A stretch of DNA of 64,000 nucleotides from RBG-13-51-18 sp050014095. GTDB taxonomy: Bacteria > Chloroflexota > Dehalococcoidia > Dehalococcoidales > RBG-16-60-22. Position numbers and translations under genes: made by a program. Below the pieces are notes generated by a model. That model had not been told where the DNA came from. It saw nothing but the letters and a program-made list of their open reading frames with translations, and made no database searches. Numbering within the stretch: the stretch's first letter is position 1; each line of letters starts with the position of its first letter. Shown here in pieces: positions 32,750 through 39,709 of this stretch. The DNA lies in contig JBEKDZ010000004.1 of the NCBI GenBank assembly GCA_050014095.1, forward strand, positions 186,001 through 250,000. Direction: 5' to 3'.

Positions 32750-33082
32750 ATGAATATCTACGTAGGTAATCTATCGCTTGAAACCACCGAGGATGAGCTC
32801 CGTGAAGCATTCGCAACTTTCGGTGAAGTGACCTCGGTAACCATTATGAACGATAAGTATATCGGCAGCGGTAAAACCAGCGGCTATGGATTCGTGGAAA
32901 TGACATCTAAGTCTGCAGGTATGGCCGCTATCGCCGGATTAGCCGGTAAAAAAGTCGGAGACCGGCTTATCAGCATCATTGAAGCCCTGCCCCTTTCGGA
33001 GAAGAACCGCAAACAGTTTCCCGCTCTAAAAAAAGGCAACCGCCCCAGCCGCAGCCGGCAAAGGTATTTTCAGACTATCTAG
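32750..33082 (+). CDS. RRM RNA-binding protein, second copy
   Basis: A 110-residue RRM protein close in plan to the preceding one: RNP2 IYVGNLSLET, RNP1 SGYGFVEM. It differs in a longer loop (NDKYIGSGKT) and in its tail, which is basic and lacks the RGG run (KKGNRPSRSRQRYF). The two probably arose by tandem duplication and then diverged. It is convergent with the SDR gene at 33102. Confidence 0.9.
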   Translation: MNIYVGNLSLETTEDELREAFATFGEVTSVTIMNDKYIGSGKTSGYGFVEMTSKSAGMAAIAGLAGKKVGDRLISIIEALPLSEKNRKQFPALKKGNRPSRSRQRYFQTI

Positions 33083-33101
33083 TCCTTCTCCCCGGTTACT
33101 A

Positions 33102-33896
33102 TTACTTCGCGCTTCTTTGCCCCGCCCCTGAAGAGATTGAAGGGGCAGAAACCTCCAGCACCTGCCCGGAAAGCTTGCTGGAGACATCCGATACCAGGAA
33201 AGCCACCGCATTAGCGATATCCTCCGGGGTGGTCGTCTTGCCTGCTTTTGCCAGCGTATCCACGATTTGCGACATATGCGGGTCGCCCCCGCTGGCGCGG
33301 TGAAAGTTGGTGTTGCCCGGACCGGGGGCAATGATATTGATGTTTATCCCGGAAGCGCCCACTTCGCCAGCTAATGTTTTACTGAACATCACCGTTCCCG
33401 CTTTTGCCGCCACGTAAGCGGTAGAGCCGGCCAAACCCGTCGGTTGATGAGCGGCGTGGGTAGAAAAGTTCACGATTTTCCCGTACTGCCTTTCCAACAT
33501 ATGCGGCAGCACCGCCTGCGTAAAATTCATCGTCCCTTTTAGATTTGTGTCGATATCCATGTCCCATTGCTCTGCGGTCATAGTCACGAAGGGTCGCAAG
33601 CCACTGGCGCGTCCGGCGCAGTTTACCAGTATGTCTATCTTCCCGAATTCCGCCAGCGTTTTTTTAACGACGGTATCGATTTCTTTTCTATTGGTGATAT
33701 CCGCTTTAAAAGAGAGAGCTTTACGCCCTAGTTTCTGGACATTAGCCGCTGTTTGTTTGGCTCCTTTTAAGTCCATATCCACACTTACGATATGGCAGCC
33801 CTCCTGCGCCAGCATCAACGCGATACCCCTGCCGAAGCCTATCTGGCTGCCGGTGCCGGTGATAATCGCCACCTTATCTTTCAATTTTAAGTCCAT
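33102..33896 (-). CDS. Short-chain dehydrogenase/reductase (SDR)
   Basis: A 264-residue SDR: TGTGSQIGFGRGIALML cofactor loop (longer than usual, with an inserted QIGF), ILVNCAGRASG strand, catalytic Ser in VNFSTHAAHQ, and the AYVAAKAG catalytic pair. The C-terminus ends in a short Ser-rich tail (SISSGAGQRSAK). It is the third SDR in this region and shares the setting of catabolic oxidoreductases. AAGGAG is about 6 nt before the ATG. The substrate is unknown. Confidence 0.88.
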   Translation of the reverse strand: MDLKLKDKVAIITGTGSQIGFGRGIALMLAQEGCHIVSVDMDLKGAKQTAANVQKLGRKALSFKADITNRKEIDTVVKKTLAEFGKIDILVNCAGRASGLRPFVTMTAEQWDMDIDTNLKGTMNFTQAVLPHMLERQYGKIVNFSTHAAHQPTGLAGSTAYVAAKAGTVMFSKTLAGEVGASGININIIAPGPGNTNFHRASGGDPHMSQIVDTLAKAGKTTTPEDIANAVAFLVSDVSSKLSGQVLEVSAPSISSGAGQRSAK

Positions 33897-33950
33897 GAAA
33901 CTCTCCTTACTTCATATTAGTAAATCGGACTTTATGTATTATATACTCAA

Positions 33951-34505
33951 GTGATGATAAAATCGACCATGAAAATCGTCGGTATTTGCGGCTCGCCGCG
34001 GAAAGGCAACTCCGAGTGGATGCTCACTACATTATGCTCGGAGCTTACCCGACTTGGGGCAGATGTGGAGATGTTACTGCTGCGGAAAATGGACGTGAAA
34101 ATGTGCCGCGGCTGTCTTACCTGTGAAAAAGGCGGGAAAGAGCGTAAAGGCGACTGTGTTATCAAGGACGACATGGCGAGCGTCTACCCTAAGCTGATAG
34201 CAGCGGATGCCATTGTTTTTGCCACGCCGGGCTACATGGAAATGCTCTCCGGCCGGCTCAAGAATTTCCTCGACCGAACCTGTGCCGTTTGGCCTCGACT
34301 GGAAGGTAAACGTCTCGCTGGGCTGGCTGTCGCCGAGGAAGGCATCGGCCAGACAATACAGAACTTAAGGGGCTACGCCAAACTCTGCAAAATGCGCTGG
34401 ATGGGCAGCGTATCCATCCTTGCGAAAAACCCCACCGACGCCGCCCGTATCCCCGGACTGGGAAGACGGTTGCAACGTTTGGTAAACAAAATTATCAGCC
34501 AATAA
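33951..34505 (+). CDS. Flavodoxin-fold NAD(P)H:FMN oxidoreductase
   Basis: About 184 residues. FMN loop GICGSPRKGNSEWML near residues 9-24, Cys-rich MCRGCLTCEKGGKERKGDC of iron-sulfur flavoprotein type, then FATPGYMEMLSGRLKNFLDR. It is a relative of the protein at 17537. An ATG at 33969 is also possible; neither start has a strong ribosome site. The last codons (ARIPGLGRRLQRLVNKIISQ) lie inside a 32-bp repeat that recurs 1.6 kb downstream, so the 3' end marks an insertion point. Confidence 0.85.
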   Translation: MMIKSTMKIVGICGSPRKGNSEWMLTTLCSELTRLGADVEMLLLRKMDVKMCRGCLTCEKGGKERKGDCVIKDDMASVYPKLIAADAIVFATPGYMEMLSGRLKNFLDRTCAVWPRLEGKRLAGLAVAEEGIGQTIQNLRGYAKLCKMRWMGSVSILAKNPTDAARIPGLGRRLQRLVNKIISQ

Positions 34506-34703
34506 GTCGCATTTGGGATTCGCTATCATGGGTCCTAATTGGTCATTTTACGTTCAAAATAGAACGTTTGTATTAGTTGTTTAAAACCTGTTTTGAGCGT
34601 AGAATACCAGTTAGTTACGTTGTGTTGTAACCAGTCTATTAGCAAATTATTAGCAAAATGCCAGCTTCGCTTTGAACATGAGCCGGTGAATTAGGAGAGT
34701 ACG

Positions 34704-35105
34704 ATGAAAAAGTTAGCACTCGTGATTCTCTCTCTAGCCATTCTGTTTTTGATAGGCTGTAGTTCGACGTCGAGTCCGGCCACTTCCACTCAGTTAGTCT
34801 CCAGTTGGGATGGTCAGGGCAGTGCTATGGTTGGCAGTTCAGTTAAAACTACCGAGACATTCCACATCAGCAAAGGGGAATGGTATATTGAGACAAGTTG
34901 CGAAGCTCTAAATCCTAGCGGGCCTATCTTCCTTGCTGCTTCTGTCTTCCCTAAGGACAAGCCAGTTGACAATTACAGTTTCGTAGCTATTGCCAACCAG
35001 AGTACGCCAGGGAGCGCGACCAATTATGTCCATGCATCCGGGGACTTCTATCTGTCCATAGTGGGCATGAATGTTAAGACTTGGTCAGTGAAGGTTTATC
35101 AATAA
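34704..35105 (+). CDS. Small secreted lipoprotein of unknown function
   Basis: A 133-residue lipoprotein. The signal KKLALVILSLAILFLIGC ends in a lipobox LIGC with the lipidated Cys near residue 19. A Ser/Thr linker follows, then a beta-rich domain (WYIETSCEALNPSGPIFLAA, GDFYLSIVGMNVKTWSVKVY). It should be anchored on the outer face of the membrane. No family is recognised. AGGAGAG lies 5-6 nt before the ATG. It sits within the repeat-bounded segment with its own upstream palindrome ACGTTC/GAACGT at 34550-34567. Confidence 0.8.
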   Translation: MKKLALVILSLAILFLIGCSSTSSPATSTQLVSSWDGQGSAMVGSSVKTTETFHISKGEWYIETSCEALNPSGPIFLAASVFPKDKPVDNYSFVAIANQSTPGSATNYVHASGDFYLSIVGMNVKTWSVKVYQ

Positions 35106-35360
35106 CCCTTGCCCCTCTCGCATGGAGACAACGACAGCAAAAGCTAAGGCTATTCTTTTAGTCAAAGACATTTAGATTTTAGCCTCGTTTAATTCTTCAA
35201 GTCTTGCTGAAACCTTGCTATTCTTTGCTAATCTAGAAGCTGTGGTGCAGAATGTGAGCCGGTGCCGGTAAACGGAATTATCGGACTTTTTGGACACCAT
35301 AAAAAGGGGAGTGTTGGCAATGCCCGCTAGATGGCTTATGGTATGCAAAAAGGGGTAGAT

Positions 35361-36002
35361 ATGGGACTATTTGGTAAGGCGAAAAAGGATATTCAAACTG
35401 CCTCTAATGCTTGTTGCCCTTATTGCAGCGTGAACCTTGACCCAGTACCGCAGCGTAAAACGAAATGCCTGTCATGTGGAAAAGATATTTACGTTAGGTC
35501 TGACCCTTTCAATAAGCAGAAGACTTACTATCTTAAAAAAGATGACGCATTGTTACTAAACGTTATCCGAGACCTGGGTATTAGTGAAAAAGCATTTACT
35601 GAGGCAAAGAATAAAGCAGTAAAAGGCCAGTCGTTAGGAGACATTATATGGGGTCTAATTGGGCAACAAAAGCAAGAAGCTGCACGCAGAGGTGACTGGC
35701 AAACAACTTCAAATATTACATTGAGACAAGCTAGGTATTTATATGAGGTAAAGCGGGGATACTTCCCAATACTGCAAGCTGCTATGAAAGAGAGTTTGCA
35801 AGGGGAATTAGCTCAGGGTTTCACTACTCACGTGACGATAAGCTCCGCAAGAGACAATAGAACGTGTGAAAAATGCAAGAGCCAAGATGGTATGGTTTTC
35901 ACCATTAAAGAAGCTATGGAGAAGATGCCCATTCCAGTTAAATGTGACAACGGAGAGGGCTGGTGCCGTTGTGTATACACGTATGAACGGAGGCAAGCCT
36001 AA
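35361..36002 (+). CDS. Zinc-ribbon protein with phage-head-morphogenesis-like C-terminus
   Basis: About 213 residues. The N-terminus holds a zinc ribbon (CCPYCSVNLDPVPQRKTKCL-SCG). The centre is helical. The C-terminus (ISSARDNRTCEKCKSQDGMV, ending GEGWCRCVYTYE) has the Cys spacing and C-x-C ending seen in MuF/SPP1 gp7-type phage head proteins. That link is weak. The ATG at 35361 is favoured over one at 35331 because AGGGG lies 6-7 nt upstream. Its stop overlaps the next small frame (TAATG). Confidence 0.65.
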   Translation: MGLFGKAKKDIQTASNACCPYCSVNLDPVPQRKTKCLSCGKDIYVRSDPFNKQKTYYLKKDDALLLNVIRDLGISEKAFTEAKNKAVKGQSLGDIIWGLIGQQKQEAARRGDWQTTSNITLRQARYLYEVKRGYFPILQAAMKESLQGELAQGFTTHVTISSARDNRTCEKCKSQDGMVFTIKEAMEKMPIPVKCDNGEGWCRCVYTYERRQA

Positions 36003-36124
36003 TGGGAATACGAAGTTCTCTATACAAAATAGCTGGAGATGTTAACGCTGTCCAGAACGGCAAGGTAGGCAAGAGAGTAGCCAGACGTTTAAAATGCTTG
36101 GCAAACAAAATTATCAGCCAATAA
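36002..36124 (+). CDS. 40-residue basic protein with a recombined tail
   Basis: It starts in the overlap TAATG with the preceding gene and reads MGIRSSLYKIAGDVNAVQNG, then KVGKRVARRLKCLANKIISQ. The first 29 residues resemble a common small basic protein family (xSLYKxA...NAVxxGKVGKRVxRR). The end ANKIISQ and stop are supplied by the 32-bp repeat that also ends the flavoprotein gene at 34505. The natural tail was probably replaced during recombination. Confidence 0.55.
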   Translation: MGIRSSLYKIAGDVNAVQNGKVGKRVARRLKCLANKIISQ

Positions 36125-36154
36125 GTCGCATTTGTGATGCAGTAATATTCAGTT

Positions 36155-37120
36155 CTATTTACCGAGTGGCGGCGGTGCAGGTGGACGCCGTCCGATTTGC
36201 ATACGTTTACCATCCGGACCGAAGAAGCTGCCTGTCCATCCTTCCATTACCGTCCCCGCCCCCAGCATGATAGCCATTTCGATATGCGGCTTGCGGTATT
36301 TGTGCCAGATTAGCGGCCCGTGCATCGTGCCCCTGGGAATCCACATGCCGAAACTTGTGTTGAATACTAGTTTATCGTCGCCCATGTCGAACTCCAGGTC
36401 CGCCCCTAGGTCTTCCGGGTTTTTTGGGTCGCCGCCGATATGAAGGACGATTTCATCGAGATTATCATGCACCATTTTGGGTAACGGCGGAGTCACTTGG
36501 CCCCATATCCAGCCGAACTCGATATAGGTATTAGCGACACCTATCTGCGTGCGGCTCATGTAGGTCATCGTCGGTTGCTGACGACCCGTTTGCCCTCCCC
36601 CCGCCTCCCGCATGGGACTGCGGATAACATACTGCTCATAATCGTAGTCCTTAGTCTTCTTGGGCAATGCTTTCTTTTCTTCTCTAATGCCGCTCTTGCC
36701 CCACCCCTTGAACGGGTCGCCGGTGCCTAACATGAATGCCATCTCGATATGGGGGAACTCGAACTTTTTCCAGGTGAGGGGGCCATGGGGTACGCCCTTC
36801 GGGATGTAAATGCCGGTAGTGGTATTAAAGGTGATGGGCTGCCCGCCGATGTAGAACTCTATCTCGCCGCCAAGCACCTGCGGTTGCTTATAGTCGCCGC
36901 CCCAGTGGAGGACAATTTCATCATAGTCATGCACGTGTTCCATGATATGGGGGTTCGGCTCCGGGATATCATAAATCCACCCCAGCTCGATATAATAAGG
37001 TGCGCCGGTCTGCTTTTCGCTCATTAGAGTCATCGTAGGACTCTGCCGATTCTTTATCCCGGGTCCCGCCTCATAGATGGGTTTCCTGACCGCATATTTT
37101 TCGTAGGTTGAATCCGCCAT
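36155..37120 (-). CDS. Double-cupin-like protein of unknown function
   Basis: A 321-residue protein made of two tandem repeats of about 150 residues. Each has a strand set with DEIVLHxGGD (EIVLHWGGDY near residue 68; EIVLHIGGDP in the second), a GIYIPKGVPHGPL / GMWIPRGTMHGPL metal-binding-type turn and a FPHIEMAFMLG / KPHIEMAIMLG ending. The His/Asp/Glu pattern fits cupins. The copies are clearly homologous but diverged. AAGGAA precedes the ATG. It is divergent from a UROD-family gene and may act with it. No enzyme activity can be named. Confidence 0.65.
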   Translation of the reverse strand: MADSTYEKYAVRKPIYEAGPGIKNRQSPTMTLMSEKQTGAPYYIELGWIYDIPEPNPHIMEHVHDYDEIVLHWGGDYKQPQVLGGEIEFYIGGQPITFNTTTGIYIPKGVPHGPLTWKKFEFPHIEMAFMLGTGDPFKGWGKSGIREEKKALPKKTKDYDYEQYVIRSPMREAGGGQTGRQQPTMTYMSRTQIGVANTYIEFGWIWGQVTPPLPKMVHDNLDEIVLHIGGDPKNPEDLGADLEFDMGDDKLVFNTSFGMWIPRGTMHGPLIWHKYRKPHIEMAIMLGAGTVMEGWTGSFFGPDGKRMQIGRRPPAPPPLGK

Positions 37121-37170
37121 TGGACTGATTCCTTTCTATCTTGAGTTCGTCTATTTTTACTTCCCGATTA

Positions 37171-37200
37171 ATGACAGTATTGTAGCATGTGTGTTATAAT
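37171..37200 (+). promoter_or_regulatory. Extended -10 promoter for the UROD-family gene
   Basis: -35 ATGACA (37171-37176), 18-bp spacer, -10 TGTTATAAT (TATAAT at 37195-37200). The predicted transcript starts near 37207, upstream of GGAGG and the ATG at 37247. Confidence 0.6.
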
Positions 37201-37246
37201 TCCGCCAGCAAAACACATTTTAATTTTATCTCCGGAGGACAATGTT

Positions 37247-38509
37247 ATGGTTCGCTATTCTAACGATGGTAAGTCCGGCAAACAGCTCCGCAAAGAGCGT
37301 GAAACGAGGATTATGAACGCCATCCAGCTTAAGCCGACGGATAGGGTACCGGTTATCAGCTCCATCGGCTATTTCCCCGCCAAGTATGTAGGCATACCCT
37401 GCTCCGCTGCCTATTACGATTTTGATGCCTGGTACGAGGCATATAAGAAAACCCTGCCGGACTTTCAGGCGGATATTGTCTATGCACAGCCGTTTACGCC
37501 GGGGAAAGCCCTGGAGATTCTCGCCCCCAAGACGATGAAGTGGCCCGGTCACGGCGTGGACCCCTACCAGGGACACCAGGCTATCGAAATCGATAACCTT
37601 AAAGCCGACGAATATGACCTGTATATGAACGACCCCTCCGACTTTATGTTCCGGATTTTCCTATCGCGCACCAGCGATAACCTGGCGGGATTAGCTCAAA
37701 TCCCCAAGCTGTCCGACGTCGCCGGGGCGATGGGGGCACAGGCGCTGGCGTTGGTCTTCGCCGAGCCTAAAGTGGCCAAGGCAATCAACACCCTGCAAAA
37801 AGCCGGACGCGAAATGAGGAAGTGGCAGCCCAAGATAAAAAAATTCAGCCAGATGATGCTGGATATGGGCTTCCCGCAGTATTTCCAGGGAGCGGCGATG
37901 CCCCCCTTCGACGTAATTTCTCACTCCATGCGCGGCATGAGCGGCACGATGATGGATATGTTTCGCCAGCCGGAAAAAATCGAGGAGATGTGCGATTTCA
38001 TCCTTAAAAAGACGCTGGAAAGGCCGGTGCCTGAACCAACCGAGAACGGCTACACCCGGATTTTCATGACCAATACCCGCGGCTCGGATGAGTTCATGTC
38101 CATGAAGCAATTCCAGCGGTTCTACTGGCCGACCTTTAAAAAACTGGTCATGGGGCTGATTAAAAAGGGACTGACGCCTTGCATCTTCTTCGAGGGCAAC
38201 TTTACGTCCCGCCTGGAATATTTGCTGGAATTCCCCAAGGGCAAAATGCTGGCGCGCTTTGATACCACGGATATCTTTAGAGCCAAGGAAATCCTTAAGG
38301 ACCACGTTTGCATCGAGGGGAATGTGCCATCATCATTATTACAGGTAGGATCTAAAGAAGATGTCATCGCCCACTGCAAGAAGCTCATCGATGTTTGCGG
38401 CAAGGGCGGCGGCTATATCCTTTCCCCCCGCTCCTCCACCGACGAGGTCAAGCCGGAAAACCTCAAAGCGATGATTGAGTTTACCAAAGAGTATGGCATT
38501 TATAGATAG
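37247..38509 (+). CDS. Uroporphyrinogen decarboxylase (URO-D) superfamily protein
   Basis: A 420-residue TIM-barrel protein of the URO-D/MtaA superfamily: ERETRIMNAIQLKPTDRVPV at the start, QIPKLSDVAG in the middle, and ILKDHVCIEGNVPSSLLQVG with GGGYILSPRSSTDEVKPEN at the end. The haem-pathway enzyme is shorter (about 340-350) and has a different N-terminal motif, so this is more likely a corrinoid- or CoM-type methyltransferase or a catabolic relative. The ATG at 37247, preceded by GGAGG, is used; an upstream ATG at 37187 precedes the promoter -10 box. It is divergent from the double-cupin gene. Confidence 0.82.
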   Translation: MVRYSNDGKSGKQLRKERETRIMNAIQLKPTDRVPVISSIGYFPAKYVGIPCSAAYYDFDAWYEAYKKTLPDFQADIVYAQPFTPGKALEILAPKTMKWPGHGVDPYQGHQAIEIDNLKADEYDLYMNDPSDFMFRIFLSRTSDNLAGLAQIPKLSDVAGAMGAQALALVFAEPKVAKAINTLQKAGREMRKWQPKIKKFSQMMLDMGFPQYFQGAAMPPFDVISHSMRGMSGTMMDMFRQPEKIEEMCDFILKKTLERPVPEPTENGYTRIFMTNTRGSDEFMSMKQFQRFYWPTFKKLVMGLIKKGLTPCIFFEGNFTSRLEYLLEFPKGKMLARFDTTDIFRAKEILKDHVCIEGNVPSSLLQVGSKEDVIAHCKKLIDVCGKGGGYILSPRSSTDEVKPENLKAMIEFTKEYGIYR

Positions 38510-38525
38510 TATTATATTTTATTGC

Positions 38526-38552
38526 TGGTGGAGACGGGGGAGAGTCGAACTC
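38526..38552 (-). other. ssrA/tRNA 3'-end fragment, candidate attachment site
   Basis: Read on the minus strand, the 27 bp start GAGTTCGACTCTCCC and end GTCTCCACCA, i.e. a T-loop, acceptor half and encoded CCA as at the 3' end of tmRNA. The rest of the RNA is absent and the T-stem cannot close. Islands of Dehalococcoides are known to integrate at the ssrA 3' end and leave such repeats. Confidence 0.5.
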
Positions 38553-38612
38553 AACCTAAAACACGATATATATAAATGGCTGAGTATTTCTCCGTTTACT
38601 TTAGCTTATTGA

Positions 38613-39473
38613 TTATTTTTTCTTGACTCGTTTATTCATACGCCCATAAATTACGCTAGCAAGCACTCCCCCAATCGTTGTTGTACAAATACCGACAATG
38701 ATAGCTATCATTGTCCCACTTAATCCACTATTTTCAGAACTGCCCGCTTGCAATGTTGATGATTGAGTTACGGACTGCGTTGTTGGAGAATTAGGCACAG
38801 AGGTAGTAGTTGTAGCACTAGGAGAACTAGGCGCCTGGGTAGGAGTTGAAGTAGGCGTAGTAGTTGTTTCAGAAATTGGCACTGAAGCTGTCGTCGTTGG
38901 TACTGGAGTGAGTACTCCTTGCACAATCTCAATATTATCAATATAAAGAAATCCGATTCCATCATCATTTTTCATAAAACGAACGTAAAAGGCTTCGGTC
39001 ATTTTATAAGACGAAAGGTCTACATCAATAAAACTGTAACTAGTACTACTAGTCCATGTTTTTATTGCATACCAGTTTTTCCCATCGGGGCTTACACGAC
39101 AATCCGCCGAACCGTCGGTAATACTTGTTTTCGCCCAAAACTGTAACCGCAGACTAGACCGACCTGATAGATTAACCGCACGCTTTGCATACCGCTTTAC
39201 TCCTAGTTTTAGGTGATAACTTCCTTCATATGGTCCTTCAAGTGGAATAATTTCAGGCTTACTATAGCCACCCCAACCATATACTTGCCAGTCGTCGAGC
39301 CAACCAGAACCACCAGCCCAGTTTCCGCTTTCAAAATTATCCTGAGCGATTATATTTCCAACCTCAGCAAAAGCAGGCTTAACGTACAAGAATCCTTCAA
39401 CGACTGGTAATATACCGATTAAAAGAAAACAGGAACAAGCCAAAAGACTAAGCAATTGCCATTTTCGCTTCAT
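38613..39473 (-). CDS. Secreted, membrane-anchored Thr/Pro-rich surface protein
   Basis: A 286-residue exported protein. A signal peptide with an AFA cut site ends near residue 36 (VEGFLYVKPAFAE). A beta-sandwich domain follows (ENFESGNW-like start, LRLQFWAKTSI, YIDNIEIVQG) of the carbohydrate-binding-module kind. A Thr/Ser/Pro stalk spans roughly residues 190-245, then comes a membrane helix (GTMIAIIVGICTTTIGGVLA) and a basic end MNKRVKKK. It should be displayed on the cell surface. It is AT-rich and sits next to the ssrA-like fragment, so transfer is likely. Confidence 0.78.
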   Translation of the reverse strand: MKRKWQLLSLLACSCFLLIGILPVVEGFLYVKPAFAEVGNIIAQDNFESGNWAGGSGWLDDWQVYGWGGYSKPEIIPLEGPYEGSYHLKLGVKRYAKRAVNLSGRSSLRLQFWAKTSITDGSADCRVSPDGKNWYAIKTWTSSTSYSFIDVDLSSYKMTEAFYVRFMKNDDGIGFLYIDNIEIVQGVLTPVPTTTASVPISETTTTPTSTPTQAPSSPSATTTTSVPNSPTTQSVTQSSTLQAGSSENSGLSGTMIAIIVGICTTTIGGVLASVIYGRMNKRVKKK

Positions 39474-39709
39474 ATTGTTAACTCGTTGTCATTACTAGAA
39501 TAGCCTTATATACTGGCATTATTGGTCCAAAATGATTTGATGACAGGTTTTATTATAATCTTTCAAAAAAACAAAAACAAGATAGGCGAACTCTTCGCCA
39601 AACAATGTTATAACGGCTTAGGGCGAGGTTATAAACACTCGGCCTAAATAAATATAACCCTCACAATTTTTAGTCTACTCTCTTTGTGCTAACATTATAA
39701 AAGGATATT

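Larger units (their letters stand above)
34484..36134. mobile_element. 1.6-kb segment bounded by perfect 32-bp direct repeats
   Basis: A 32-bp core beginning AAACAAAATTATCAGCC and ending AAGTCGCATTTG occurs at 34484-34515 and again at 36103-36134, both plus orientation, with related bases on both sides. The first copy is the flavoprotein 3' end plus stop. The second closes a 40-codon frame. Between them lie a lipoprotein gene and a phage-like zinc-ribbon gene. No integrase is inside. Confidence 0.6.

Noticed and set aside
37691..38305. Minus-strand 204-codon open frame
   Set aside because: It is a shadow of the URO-D-family gene and shows no recognisable motif.
38526..38552. A complete tmRNA or tRNA gene
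   Set aside because: Only the 3' T-loop and acceptor half can be found; the T-stem does not pair and no 5' half lies within several hundred bases.
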